A stretch of DNA of 64,000 nucleotides from Hymenobacter volaticus. GTDB lineage: Bacteria > Bacteroidota > Bacteroidia > Cytophagales > Hymenobacteraceae. Positions within the stretch are counted from its first letter, which is position 1; the number at the start of each line of letters is the position of its first letter. Shown here piece by piece: positions 19,069-27,648 of the stretch. Made by a program: the position numbers and the translations under genes. The stretch lies in contig NZ_CP095061.1 of the NCBI RefSeq assembly GCF_022921055.1, positions 4,255,501 through 4,319,500 on the forward strand, read 5' to 3'. The notes beneath the pieces are model-generated. The model was not told where the DNA came from and did no database searches. It saw only the letters and a list, made by a program, of their open reading frames with translations.

Positions 19069-19938
19069 ATGAACCTGTTTCAAATAATTTCCGAGTTGGA
19101 AAAGGTGGATCCTGAAATCATGGACCGCCTCACGCATCGCCGTAGCGCCTTCACTGCCCTCGGCAACTTTGGCAAAAAGCTGGCTCTAGCTGCTGCTCCT
19201 ATTGCTATCGGCTCGGCCTTCAACAAGGCAGTAGGCCAAAACACTTTGATGGGCGTAAATGAAGTGTTCAACTATGCGCTGCTTCTGGAGCGTCTGGAAT
19301 ACAGCTTCTACGACCAAGCGCTGAAGGCCGCTACTCTTACTGTTCCCCTAACTGGTATTGCCCGTACAGCTATCGAAACGATTCGCGGTCATGAGCAAGC
19401 ACACGTAGCATTGTTGACTGCTGCCCTTGGCACTAATGCCAATCCAGCTCCGGCCAATGGTTTTGATTTTGGTAACGCTTTCGCTACCTATGAGAGCTTC
19501 CTGATATTTGCTCAAGCATTCGAGGACACGGGCGTACGAGCATATAAAGGCCAAGCTGGTAACATCGATGCTTCATTGAACCCAACAATTGGTGGTGCTC
19601 AATATAATTTACTGCAAACTGCCCTCCAGATTCACTCGGTAGAAGCTCGCCACGCCGCACATATCCGCGTTATGCGCCGGGGTGCTACTGCTGGCAACCA
19701 GACGAACATCTTCCCGTGGATTATCAACGCCGAACCGAACGGGGTTCCTGCAGGAGTATATGGTGCTGGTAACCCGGTAGCTACTTTCCCTACTGAAGGC
19801 AATCTGGTACAAGGTGGTCTTACGCTTACCTCAGTAGGTGGCAAGACCTATACGGCCGAAGATGTAAGCGCTGCGTTTGACGAAGCGCTTGATAGCACGA
19901 CCGTAACAAACATTGCGCGTTCGGTAGTGAAGTTCTAA
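19069..19938 (+). CDS. Exported ferritin-like protein, copy B
   Basis: 289 residues. Begins with a conserved cytoplasmic-type segment MNLFQIISELEKVDPEIMDR, then RRSAFTALGNFGKKLALAAA (twin arginine and hydrophobic core, no lipobox). The ferritin-like helices read LLERLEYSFYDQAL, GHEQAHVALL, FEDTGVRAYK and HSVEARHAAHIRVM, so all expected Glu/His ligands are present. A longer C-terminal region holds ITNAE/GVPAGVYGAG-type loops. Co-directional with copy A and closed by a terminator, so A and B look like a two-gene operon. Confidence 0.85.
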   Translation: MNLFQIISELEKVDPEIMDRLTHRRSAFTALGNFGKKLALAAAPIAIGSAFNKAVGQNTLMGVNEVFNYALLLERLEYSFYDQALKAATLTVPLTGIARTAIETIRGHEQAHVALLTAALGTNANPAPANGFDFGNAFATYESFLIFAQAFEDTGVRAYKGQAGNIDASLNPTIGGAQYNLLQTALQIHSVEARHAAHIRVMRRGATAGNQTNIFPWIINAEPNGVPAGVYGAGNPVATFPTEGNLVQGGLTLTSVGGKTYTAEDVSAAFDEALDSTTVTNIARSVVKF

Positions 19939-19960
19939 GACAGTAACAGTATCAGCTTTA

Positions 19961-19999
19961 AAAAAGGCGTCTCCAGAATTGGGGACGCCTTTTTCATGC
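19961..19999 (+). terminator. Rho-independent terminator after the first ferritin-like pair
   Basis: AAAAAGGCGTCTCC (19961-19974) / GGGGACGCCTTTTT (19981-19994), one wobble pair. Confidence 0.9.
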
Positions 20000-20037
20000 A
20001 ACCTAATTCGTTGTTAGAGCATCCCACTATAAGGAGT

Positions 20038-20045
20038 TACCTTTG
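20038..20045 (+). promoter_or_regulatory. Possible -7 box for the second ferritin-like pair
   Basis: TACCTTTG fits TAnnTTTG, 50 bases before ATG 20096. A TTG at 20011-20013 could be the -33 element, though the spacing (24) is slightly long. Confidence 0.4.
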
Positions 20046-20095
20046 CTTACTTCCAAGCCGAGTTTGCTGCGGCGTTGTTTCGTGATTATCTGCTT

Positions 20096-20827
20096 ATGTC
20101 AACCTTTCTTTCAGCGCGTGCCATGCAGCGGCGTTCTTTTTTTCGGGTGGCGGGTGCTACCCTAGCTACTTCGACTCTAGTACTAGCGGGCTGCAAAGAC
20201 GATGAGGAACCGGTTACGCCAGTCGCAAGCAACGTGCTACGACTTGGAGTAGTTACAAGTGCTAGTGGGGCGGAGACAGTAACTCAAGAGAGTCAAGAGA
20301 ATGGTGTTCTGAACTATGCGTATTTGCTAGAACAGCTCGAAGCTGCTTTCTACACACAAGTGGTAGCCGCCCCACCCGCTGATCTGCTGTCAGATGAATT
20401 AGCTTATCTCACCGACTTGCGCGACCATGAGCTTATTCATCGAGAGTATTTGAAAGCGGCTTTGGGTGCATCAGTCTACGACGCTAGCCTGAGCACACCA
20501 TTAAAATTCAACTTTTCTTCCTTCACCCTTACCACCCGGGTAGGTGTTTGGACGGCGGCCCAACAACTCGAAGACATCGGCGTAGCAGCATACAATGGCG
20601 CAGGCAAACTGCTCACTGTAACTACCAACTTACTAGCCCTTGGTAAAATTGCTTCGGTAGAAGCGCGCCATGCTGCCTTGGTTCACGAGGTGTTGCAGTC
20701 CGATTCTTTCGCGTCTACGATAGGGGCTGATGGCCTCGACGATGCCAAAACGCCAACCGAAGTTATCGAGTTGATTAAGACCCTTTTGCCCATTGAAGTA
20801 TCTGTAGCGGCCTTGCCGACTGCCTAA
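20096..20827 (+). CDS. Exported ferritin-like protein, copy A-prime
   Basis: 243 residues, clearly paralogous to the protein at 18315. N-terminus QRRSFFRVAGATLATSTLVL then AGC33 (twin arginine plus lipobox). Helices LLEQLEAAFYTQVV, DHELIHREYLKAAL, LEDIGVAAYNGAGK and ASVEARHAALVHEV keep the Glu/His set. Start MSTFLSARAM at 20096 rather than 20075, which keeps the RR motif at residues 12-13. It pairs with the gene 14 bases downstream exactly as 18315 pairs with 19069. Confidence 0.85.
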   Translation: MSTFLSARAMQRRSFFRVAGATLATSTLVLAGCKDDEEPVTPVASNVLRLGVVTSASGAETVTQESQENGVLNYAYLLEQLEAAFYTQVVAAPPADLLSDELAYLTDLRDHELIHREYLKAALGASVYDASLSTPLKFNFSSFTLTTRVGVWTAAQQLEDIGVAAYNGAGKLLTVTTNLLALGKIASVEARHAALVHEVLQSDSFASTIGADGLDDAKTPTEVIELIKTLLPIEVSVAALPTA

Positions 20828-20841
20828 GGCTGTATACTGCC

Positions 20842-21708
20842 ATGAATATTCTGAAGCTTCTGGCCGATTTGGCCGCCACTACTCCCGACCAGTTCGAACA
20901 ACCTGCCGTGCGGCGCGATGCCCTTAATGAGCTAGGTCGGTTCGGGGCGAAAACACTTGCTGCTGCCTTGCCATTGGGGCTAGCGAGCGTACCAGCTCTG
21001 GCCCGCGACACACGCACCATTCTAGATTCGTTGCTGCTTGCCTTGCGGCTGGAGCGGCTGCAAAACGCTTTCTATACGCAAGCACTAGCCGCCCCAGCTA
21101 CTTTCTTTCCTGCCGATGCCAGCATTCGAGCATCGATTGTAAAGATACAGGCGCACCAACAGCAGCATGCCACCCTGTTGGTACGTCTCATCAGCACTTC
21201 TAATGGCGACGTGCCCGCCTTACCTAGGTACGATTTTACGGGCAGCAAAAACAACACCCAGGCAGCCCTCTTCCCAAGCGTGTTCAGCAATTTCGACGAG
21301 TTTCTGAGGCTGGCCCAGCTGCTCGAAGACACAGCAGTACGCGCGTACAAGGCCATGGTGGAGTTCCTAGTGCAGGACAACTACATCTTGCAAACTGCTT
21401 TGCAGATCCATTCCACTGAAAGCCGGCACGCTTCCCGCATCCGTACCATACGGCGCCAGCGCGGAGCCGTAGTTAAGTCGTGGCCCAGCCCCGCCGATGC
21501 TGACATTACGGTGGCCAACAAAACTGCCGTTGTGTATGCCACTGAGCATGCCACTAATCAATTGTTAGCCGACTATACATCGGTGCCTTTCCGGTTGTTG
21601 CCCATTGGGTCTGGCCCCAACCTCCTAACGCAAAGCGTACCCGAAGCTTTCGACGAACCGTTGGCAGCTGATAGCGTAGATGGGCTGCTCAACTTATTCA
21701 CGCTGTAA
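20842..21708 (+). CDS. Exported ferritin-like protein, copy B-prime (metal ligands altered)
   Basis: 288 residues, paralogue of the protein at 19069 with the same layout: MNILKLLADLAATTPDQFEQ, then RRDALNELGRFGAKTLAAAL, the ferritin-like domain and a C-terminal tail ending SVDGLLNLFTL. Helix 1 reads LERLQNAFY where B has LERLEYSFY. Helix 2 reads AHQQQHATLL where B has GHEQAHVALL. So two acidic residues expected at the metal site are Gln. Helices 3 and 4 (LEDTAVRAY, STESRHASRI) look intact. It may bind metal poorly and act structurally with A-prime (inference). Confidence 0.82.
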   Translation: MNILKLLADLAATTPDQFEQPAVRRDALNELGRFGAKTLAAALPLGLASVPALARDTRTILDSLLLALRLERLQNAFYTQALAAPATFFPADASIRASIVKIQAHQQQHATLLVRLISTSNGDVPALPRYDFTGSKNNTQAALFPSVFSNFDEFLRLAQLLEDTAVRAYKAMVEFLVQDNYILQTALQIHSTESRHASRIRTIRRQRGAVVKSWPSPADADITVANKTAVVYATEHATNQLLADYTSVPFRLLPIGSGPNLLTQSVPEAFDEPLAADSVDGLLNLFTL

Positions 21709-21760
21709 GCAAATTAGCCTGTTTCATAGCAGAGAAACCAGTTTGTTAATTTTTTTAGAA

Positions 21761-21791
21761 AAAAAGGAACTCAAAAGGGTTCCTTTTTTTT
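21761..21791 (+). terminator. Rho-independent terminator after the second ferritin-like pair
   Basis: AAAAAGGAAC (21761-21770) / GTTCCTTTTT (21779-21788), extended T run. The rest of the gap to 22018 shows nothing else recognisable. Confidence 0.8.
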
Positions 21792-22017
21792 ATGCACATC
21801 GAGCGGAACATAGCTGTATTACCTTATTAATAAGTAGCTCATCGTCTAAATCTTATACCGCTGCATGTAAGTAATTTTACTAAATTCCCTGGCCTTAATC
21901 CTACTACAAATAAGTTGCTCTACTCGGTCGGAACGCACCCTTTTTTCAGCGTTCCGTATACATGCTCACCGACCCAAAAATCTCACCCACAACCAAAAAG
22001 TAAATAAGCTTACTCCT

Positions 22018-22209
22018 ATGTTGGAATATGCAAAAACCATCCTGCTCAAAGTGAGCTTTGATAAAATCCTATTCGAGAAAGAGCTCCGCAAAGCTCTTCG
22101 TATGTTAGTACCCGCTGAGCTAGCCCAATTCCGAGTGTGGTGTTACGAGCAGTTTTCCCGTATTTATCACCGCATCCTCAACCGCGTGTTTGCTCAGCCA
22201 GCACTTTAA
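22018..22209 (+). CDS. Small basic helical protein, conserved type
   Basis: 63 residues: MLEYAKTILLKVSFDKILFE followed by KELRKALRMLVPAELAQFRV, ending RIYHRILNRVFAQPAL. It is predicted all-helical and basic, with no signal peptide. I recall near-identical short proteins in other Cytophagales (memory, not searched). A strong terminator follows directly. Function unknown. Confidence 0.65.
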   Translation: MLEYAKTILLKVSFDKILFEKELRKALRMLVPAELAQFRVWCYEQFSRIYHRILNRVFAQPAL

Positions 22210-22230
22210 GCTAGCTAGCCTTACCTATCA

Positions 22231-22295
22231 AGGGCCCCATTCCGGTAAGCTTCCGTTTCGACTGGCTAGCTTATCCAGAATGGGGCCCCTCTCTT
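22231..22295. terminator. Bidirectional terminator between the 63-residue gene and queG
   Basis: Long imperfect hairpin: GGGCCCCATTC (from 22232) pairs with GAATGGGGCCC (ending 22288), with inner GGTAAG / CTTAT-type pairing. It is followed by TCTCTTTTA on the plus strand. The two genes converge on it. Confidence 0.75.
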
Positions 22296-22311
22296 TTATA
22301 GGATTGTGCGC

Positions 22312-23247
22312 TTATTTGTCGTCCGTTACAAAGCGTATATTCCGTTGTAGCCCGGCATATCCAGTCCGCTTCACCGCCGACTGCCGAAATAGCTCCGAGA
22401 ATAGCTCGTGCGTAATTTCCTGCCAGTCGCCGGGGCGCAGGTCTTTCAGGCCCGGATGCGGGGTGAATTGCGGTTCCTGGTGGGGCTTAGAGAATCGGTT
22501 CCAGGGGCATACATCCTGGCAGATGTCGCAGCCGAACACCCAATTGCCAAATTTACCTTCCACTTCACGAGGTATCTGGTCTTTTAGCTCGATGGTAAAG
22601 TAGCTAATGCATTTGCTGCCGTCTACCACGTAAGGCTCGGTGATAGCGCCGGTAGGGCAGGCATCAACGCACTTAGTGCAGGTACCACAATAGTCTTTGA
22701 TGGGACCGTCGTATTCCAGCTCCAGATCTATAATCAGTTCGGCTATAAAGTAGAAAGAGCCCGCACCGGGCGTGATCAGGTTGGTATTTTTGCCCATCCA
22801 GCCCGCTCCGCTCCGCTTGGCCCAAGCTTTGTCCATTACCGGGGCCGAATCAACGAATACCCGGCCGCCTACTTCCCCTATTTCCTCCTGGATAGCCGCC
22901 AACAGCGTTTTCAGCTTGTCTTTGATGACGAAGTGATAGTCGCGGCCGTAGGCGTACTTACTTACTTTGAGCGTATCGTCGGGCTGCTGAGTTTCCTCGG
23001 GCGGGTAGTAGTTGAGCAGCAACGAAATCACCGACTTCGCACCCTCCACCAGCAAACGTGGATCGAGGCGCTTATCGAAGTGATTGGCCATGTAACCCAT
23101 CTGGCCGTGCATGTTGCGATTCAGCCAATTTTCGAGGCGCGGCGCTTCTTCTTCTAGAAACTCAGCTTTCGAAATACCGCAATACATAAAGCCCAGCTCC
23201 GCCGCGCGTTGCTTGATAAAGGCAGTATAGTGAGCGCTGGGGAGCAT
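22312..23247 (-). CDS. queG: tRNA epoxyqueuosine(34) reductase QueG
   Basis: 311 residues. Reduces epoxyqueuosine to queuosine in the wobble position of tRNAs for Asp, Asn, His and Tyr, using cobalamin and two [4Fe-4S] clusters. Seen: DUF1730-type N-terminus with [28 protein letters not shown], and the cluster motifs [12 protein letters not shown] and [11 protein letters not shown]. Start [10 protein letters not shown] at 23247; an in-frame ATG six codons upstream (23265) is possible. Confidence 0.95.
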   Translation of the reverse strand: MLPSAHYTAFIKQRAAELGFMYCGISKAEFLEEEAPRLENWLNRNMHGQMGYMANHFDKRLDPRLLVEGAKSVISLLLNYYPPEETQQPDDTLKVSKYAYGRDYHFVIKDKLKTLLAAIQEEIGEVGGRVFVDSAPVMDKAWAKRSGAGWMGKNTNLITPGAGSFYFIAELIIDLELEYDGPIKDYCGTCTKCVDACPTGAITEPYVVDGSKCISYFTIELKDQIPREVEGKFGNWVFGCDICQDVCPWNRFSKPHQEPQFTPHPGLKDLRPGDWQEITHELFSELFRQSAVKRTGYAGLQRNIRFVTDDK

Positions 23248-23322
23248 TTGATACAAGTACAACAATTACAAAGATACCTATTAAGCAGCGCAGCTACTCG
23301 TGAGGCCGTTGGCGTGAATATG

Positions 23323-23625
23323 CTAAAGGCTAGTTCTCATATAAGCAAAGCAAAAAGCAAGCAAACCAACAACAAATAGTATCAGCCCTAATATCAGATT
23401 AGCGTAACCGATATCCTTTTTCTCACGGTCGTTGGTCCGAATGGAAAGCCTCATTCCTAGCACAGTAAAAATGATACCTCCTGCTGCAAGTGGGAATAAC
23501 CCCACAAAGAAGCCTCCTAAAAATAACCCCTCCCCGATTCCTAACATTGCCAAGATCAGGAACATAAAGGGTGTTACATAGCAGTATATAGCACGTTTAT
23601 AAAGCTTAGATATACGCGGCCGGCT
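23323..23625 (-). CDS. Small membrane protein of unknown function
   Basis: 100 residues from MSRPRISKLYK (in-frame ATG also at 23658). Three hydrophobic segments are visible: YVTPFMFLILAMLGIGEGLF, LFPLAAGGIIFTVLGM and ANLILGLILFVVGLLAFCFA, with a charged loop RTNDREKKD between the last two. AT-richer than its neighbours. No family recognised. It lies between queG and ruvB on the same strand. Confidence 0.6.
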   Translation of the reverse strand, partial: SRPRISKLYKRAIYCYVTPFMFLILAMLGIGEGLFLGGFFVGLFPLAAGGIIFTVLGMRLSIRTNDREKKDIGYANLILGLILFVVGLLAFCFAYMRTSL

Positions 23626-23716
23626 CATAACAACAAATACAGTAAGTGTTACAATCAATGGATACTATAATAGATGTTCTCAGCAATATTGACCTCACGG
23701 TATACTATTAGTAAAT

Positions 23717-23745
23717 AGAAACGCACCGCTGAGAGCGGTGCGTTT
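23717..23745 (-). terminator. Terminator hairpin after ruvB
   Basis: Perfect 12-bp stem AAACGCACCGCT (23719-23730) / AGCGGTGCGTTT (23734-23745) with a 3-base loop, 24 bases beyond the ruvB stop. Confidence 0.85.
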
Positions 23746-23769
23746 CAACTATGACTGAAAACTTTTTAC

Positions 23770-24810
23770 CTAGCTGAACAACTCGCCGGTGTTGCCGCGC
23801 AAGTGCTGAGGCATGAGCTTACCGAGGTGCTGATAGGCGTGCTCGGTGGCTTCGCGGCCGCGGCTGGTGCGCTTGATGTAGCCTTCCTGGATGAGGAACG
23901 GCTCGTACACTTCCTCGATGGTTTCGGCTTCTTCCCCGCAGGCTGTTGCAATAGTGCTTAGGCCTACCGGACCACCCTTAAACTTGTCGATGATAGTGGT
24001 GAGAATGCGCTTATCCATGTCGTCAAGGCCACGGGCGTCTACGTCGAGGGCATTTAGCGCAAACTGGGCTATTTCTACCGTGATAGTACCGTTGCCTTTG
24101 ATCTGAGCAAAGTCGCGGGTGCGGCGCAGCAAGTTGTTAGCAATACGCGGCGTACCACGCGAGCGGCGCGCGATTTCAAAGGCCGCATCCTCATGAATAG
24201 GTGTGCCCAAGATTTCGGCCGAGCGCTGCACGATGCTGGTCAGCAGTTTGGAGTCGTAGTACTCCAAGCGTGAGCTGATGCCGAAACGAGCCCGCAGCGG
24301 CGAGGTGAGCATGCCGGAGCGCGTAGTGGCCCCAATCAGGGTGAAGGGCGACAACGTAATCTGTACGGAACGCGCGTTTGGACCCGAGTCGAGCATGATA
24401 TCGATGCGGTAGTCCTCCATGGCGGAGTACAGGTATTCTTCCACCACCGGGTTAAGGCGGTGAATTTCGTCAATGAAGAGTACATCGTGCGGCTCGAGGT
24501 TGGTCAGCAAGCCGGCTAGGTCGGAAGGCTTGTCGAGCACCGGGCCGCTGGTCATCTTGATGCCGGATTCCAGCTCGTTGGCGATGATGTGAGATAGGGT
24601 GGTTTTACCCAAGCCGGGAGGCCCGTGCAACAACACGTGGTCGAGGGCGTCGCCACGACGCTTGGCAGCCGCCACAAACACTTTCAGGTTCTCGACTACC
24701 TTGTCCTGTCCCGCGAAGTCGTCGAACGAAAGCGGACGGAGGGCCTTGTCAATGTCCTTTTCGGAGGCATCCATGTGGTCGTTGCCGCCGGTGAGATAAG
24801 ATTCGCGCAT
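23770..24810 (-). CDS. ruvB: Holliday junction branch-migration helicase RuvB
   Basis: 346 residues. AAA+ motor that drives branch migration with RuvA. Walker [19 protein letters not shown], Walker [13 protein letters not shown], sensor [18 protein letters not shown], and the C-terminal winged helix with [20 protein letters not shown]. Start MRESYLTGG at 24810; the in-frame ATG at 24861 adds a non-family tail. On the minus strand just upstream there is a TACCTTTC sequence close to the -7 consensus. No ruvA or ruvC nearby. Confidence 0.97.
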   Translation of the reverse strand: MRESYLTGGNDHMDASEKDIDKALRPLSFDDFAGQDKVVENLKVFVAAAKRRGDALDHVLLHGPPGLGKTTLSHIIANELESGIKMTSGPVLDKPSDLAGLLTNLEPHDVLFIDEIHRLNPVVEEYLYSAMEDYRIDIMLDSGPNARSVQITLSPFTLIGATTRSGMLTSPLRARFGISSRLEYYDSKLLTSIVQRSAEILGTPIHEDAAFEIARRSRGTPRIANNLLRRTRDFAQIKGNGTITVEIAQFALNALDVDARGLDDMDKRILTTIIDKFKGGPVGLSTIATACGEEAETIEEVYEPFLIQEGYIKRTSRGREATEHAYQHLGKLMPQHLRGNTGELFS

Positions 24811-25099
24811 AGAGCCGAATGGAAAGGTTGATGTTGGAAAGGTAACACCTCTGCCTAACAAAATGTCCCTTTTTTAGCAAAAAAACATTCAGATACACCA
24901 ATTAGCTAATTTCATTAGCAATAAGTTGGCATAACCCCTGTTTTGACCTTGATTTAGCCTGATTATTGCACCAAAATGAAGGCTTGAAGTTCTGCACAGA
25001 AGGCTTTGCGGGCTTTGATTTGCAGGCTCGTAAATCCCTTGATTGAATCCTTAAACGAAGGCTCCCGTAACTTGCAGCTTCCATTGCTTTTGCTGCTGC

Positions 25100-26062
25100 A
25101 TGTCTTCTTCTGCTTCCAATAATTGGCTTGAAACGCTCCCTGCCGACTTTTACGACCAACTGGCACATTGCCTCTCTCTACATGGCATGGCTTGCCTAGA
25201 GTTGCTTAGTCGCTCACAGGATGCTTCTATTCGCCAACTCATGACTATTACTGGTCTCACTGTCGAGCAGGTCAACCAACTCAACACCGTTGCCAGCCAC
25301 GAGCAATTAGTACAGACCCTCGAAAATCAACCCCGTCCTCTGTACGATCTGCTCCTGCTAGGCCGCCTCACGCTGGATACTAGTTTGGCAGTGCCCGTCA
25401 TGGCGTATGTGCAGCGCCAAATGGGTGTTGGCATCGCGCAGATGCAGCAGTTGAAAACGTACTGCCAAGAATTGAGCGGCGCGTTTTTGGCCACGCTCGA
25501 GCAGCAGCTACCAGCGGAAATGCTTTTGGGCTTGCACCGGCTGCGAGTCGAAGAGGTGTTTCAGGCCTACGTAGCCGCTCATCCGGCACCAGCGCCCATG
25601 GCGGCTACCATCCGGTTTTCGGAGGCGCAGTTGCAAATGGTGCGTTTGGCGTTGCTCTTGGTCCACTCCCTGCCCGAAGCCGGTGACCATGCGTTTCTGC
25701 GCGCTGTAGCGGCTTTGCCCAACTTGCAGCCAGCCGCGCTGGAGCCGATGATTGAGCGCCTAGGCAAATTACAGGCCGCCGAGGAACTACCGCTGAGTTT
25801 AGCGGAGCTAGTACAGCTCTACCAGGCCATGCAGGTGTGCGGCATGGTGTTCGTGTCGGAAGTGCTGGAGCGGTTGGGGCTGGAAGGGCTCTTTCCAGCT
25901 CGGCCCGCTGAAGAAACAGCAGCTGCACCAGCACCCAGCCATCGGCAGGCGGTAGGCGAGATGGTGAGTGGCTTCACGCGGTGGGTGCAACACACCTTTC
26001 CGCAGGAGCCTGCTTTGCTAGCGGCCCGGCAGCAAGTGCTGGCCCTCGCCGATTGGCTATAG
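25100..26062 (+). CDS. Hypothetical helical protein
   Basis: 320 residues, no signal peptide or TM. Rich in Leu, Ala and Gln with a regular helical pattern (for example LETLPADFYDQLAHCLSLHG and LYDLLLLGRLTLDTSLAVPV). A proline/alanine break lies near residue 275 (ARPAEETAAAPAPS). Ends LLAARQQVLALADWL. Codon use resembles its neighbours. Family not recognised. Starts ATG 25100, about 290 bases from ruvB and divergent to it; that gap shows no other feature. Confidence 0.65.
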   Translation: MSSSASNNWLETLPADFYDQLAHCLSLHGMACLELLSRSQDASIRQLMTITGLTVEQVNQLNTVASHEQLVQTLENQPRPLYDLLLLGRLTLDTSLAVPVMAYVQRQMGVGIAQMQQLKTYCQELSGAFLATLEQQLPAEMLLGLHRLRVEEVFQAYVAAHPAPAPMAATIRFSEAQLQMVRLALLLVHSLPEAGDHAFLRAVAALPNLQPAALEPMIERLGKLQAAEELPLSLAELVQLYQAMQVCGMVFVSEVLERLGLEGLFPARPAEETAAAPAPSHRQAVGEMVSGFTRWVQHTFPQEPALLAARQQVLALADWL

Positions 26063-26089
26063 CGCGCTGCTGATCAGTACTGGTCGTTG

Positions 26090-26431
26090 TTATTGATTGC
26101 TAGGTAACAACAGCACTTCAATCTCTAAGTGCAGCCATTCTTCTTCCCAGGCTTTGTGGTTGAGACGGGCTTCGAGCGGGAAACTCGCATCCAGGAGCCG
26201 GGCCACGGTTTCGTTGCGGCCTTCAGGCAAGTAACCGAGCCACACGGGTTCGGCATCGGCAGTCAGAACGCGTACTGCCCAATCGTCGTAGGTGCTGTCG
26301 GCCTCGCGCACTAGCACTAGGCGCTGCCCAATTTGCAGCTGCGGTTCGTATTTGGGCAGGCCAGGGCGGTGGGTGGTGCCGGCCACCAGGCATTCAAGCA
26401 AAACAAGAGCGGAAGAATTGGGAGCGGCCAT
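26090..26431 (-). CDS. HIRAN-domain protein
   Basis: 113 residues that are essentially one HIRAN domain: VLLECLVAGTTHRPGLPKYE, IGQRLVLVREADSTYDDWAV, and VWLGYLPEGRNETVARLLDA. HIRAN domains bind 3-prime DNA ends in some helicases, but stand-alone bacterial copies are uncharacterised. Converges with the hypothetical at 25100; the stops are 28 bases apart. Confidence 0.75.
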   Translation of the reverse strand: MAAPNSSALVLLECLVAGTTHRPGLPKYEPQLQIGQRLVLVREADSTYDDWAVRVLTADAEPVWLGYLPEGRNETVARLLDASFPLEARLNHKAWEEEWLHLEIEVLLLPSNQ

Positions 26432-26594
26432 AGGAACGAGGCTGGTGAGGACGTAAAGTAAAGAAGTAGCCTTGAGCTTCGTAATAGCTTTCTAAAAATC
26501 TTCGGCCAGCCCTCTCCTACTCTCGTATTTAATTTGTTGCGGCCAAAGCTGCGGTGTTCACTACCTAGCCACTGTAGAAGGCCATCATGCCATT

Positions 26595-27056
26595 ATGTAC
26601 AGCAAAACAGAAGTCTCACAAATTCGCCAAGCCTTTTGGACTACGTTCGGTCAGTATATGGCCCCGGTGCCGTCGGCGGAGGGGGTTCCAACGAACTGGA
26701 TCAACTACAAAACCGGCCTCAAGCACGTATATTTCCGGTTGCACGCCGACGGGCGTCGCGGTTCTATTGGCATCGAGCTTACGCATCCCGATGCCGGTAT
26801 CCGTGAATTGTTTTTCGAGCAGTTCCGGGAGCTACAACCCATGCTTCACGAAACATTGGGCGAGACTTGGCAATGGGAACCTGACACCGAAGACGCCAAC
26901 GGTCAATCTATCAGCCGCATCTACCAGGAACTACAGCCCGTCAACTTATTTAGCCGCGACGATTGGCCTAAGCTCATTTCTTTCTTCAAGCCCCGCTTGG
27001 TCGCGCTCGACGAGTTCTGGAGCACTGCGCAGTATGCGTTTGATGATCTACGGTAA
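26595..27056 (+). CDS. DUF4268 domain protein
   Basis: 153 residues: MYSKTEVSQIRQAFWTTFGQ, NWINYKTGLKHVYFRLHADG and SIGIELTHPDAGIRELFFEQ. This matches the DUF4268 pattern I know from Bacteroidota, a domain found alone or at the C-terminus of restriction-like nuclease-fold proteins. Here it is stand-alone. Cytoplasmic; function unknown. Confidence 0.85.
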   Translation: MYSKTEVSQIRQAFWTTFGQYMAPVPSAEGVPTNWINYKTGLKHVYFRLHADGRRGSIGIELTHPDAGIRELFFEQFRELQPMLHETLGETWQWEPDTEDANGQSISRIYQELQPVNLFSRDDWPKLISFFKPRLVALDEFWSTAQYAFDDLR

Positions 27057-27075
27057 GACTGGCCTTATACTTCAC

Positions 27076-27109
27076 AAAAAAGCGGCTCCTTGATAGAAGC
27101 CGCTTTTTT
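27076..27109 (+). terminator. Rho-independent terminator after the DUF4268 gene
   Basis: AAAAAAGCGGCT / AGCCGCTTTTTT stem with a short loop. Confidence 0.9.
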
Positions 27110-27140
27110 ATGCTTTAAGAATATCTTCCTTGATTAGCTT

Positions 27141-27559
27141 TTAGGATTGATTGCCGCTTTTGCTGCCTTGGCTACCGTCGCCGCTATTATCACCGCGCGG
27201 ACTCTTGCTGGTGTGCGACGTTGGGGCGCTCGGAGTGCGCAAGTATGGCTCACAGCTTTGCCTCGCACCGATAGTAGCGCCTTGGCCGCCATCGGGAGTG
27301 GTATTTGCCTTTACTTCGTCCAAGTTGTGGTAGCGGCCCCCGTTGTTGCCGCCGTCGCCGCCTATGGTTTTGGCTATGCCATCGGTGGAGCCGGTTTCAG
27401 CTTGGCTATCGGGTGTGAAGTTGCCGTCGCCGGAACGGGTGCGGTCGTGGTGCTGCATGTTCGGATCCGGACCACCTTGGCCCATTTCGTTGCCTTCGTT
27501 GCGATACTGCTCTTCGTCATGCTCGCGGCGCTCCTGCCGACGCGACTCGGCATTTTCAT
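27141..27559 (-). CDS. Hydrophilic Gly/Asp/Asn-rich protein (frameshifted)
   Basis: From ATG 27559 the frame is lost after two codons. One A missing from the run 27553-27556 (minus-strand AAAA) gives M-K-N-A-E-S-R-R-Q-E-R-R and continues EHDEEQYRNEGNEMGQGG to the stop at 27141, about 139 residues. The product is highly charged at the N-terminus and then low-complexity (GDGNFTPDSQAETGSTDG, GGDGGNNGGRYHN), probably disordered. A plus-strand ORF over the same bases is long but hydrophobic in a way typical of an antisense shadow. Function unknown. Confidence 0.5.
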
Positions 27560-27648
27560 GTGGTTGGTTGCTTTCTATGCTGTCGATATATAATGTTGAA
27601 TATCAATATTATAAGGATTTTACTATCACTTGGCTACACAAAAACCTC

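Noticed and set aside
27147..27593. 148-codon plus-strand ORF with hydrophobic product
   Set aside because: It is the mirror of a Gly/Asp/Asn-rich minus-strand gene; antisense of such sequence gives Ala/Val-rich shadow ORFs.
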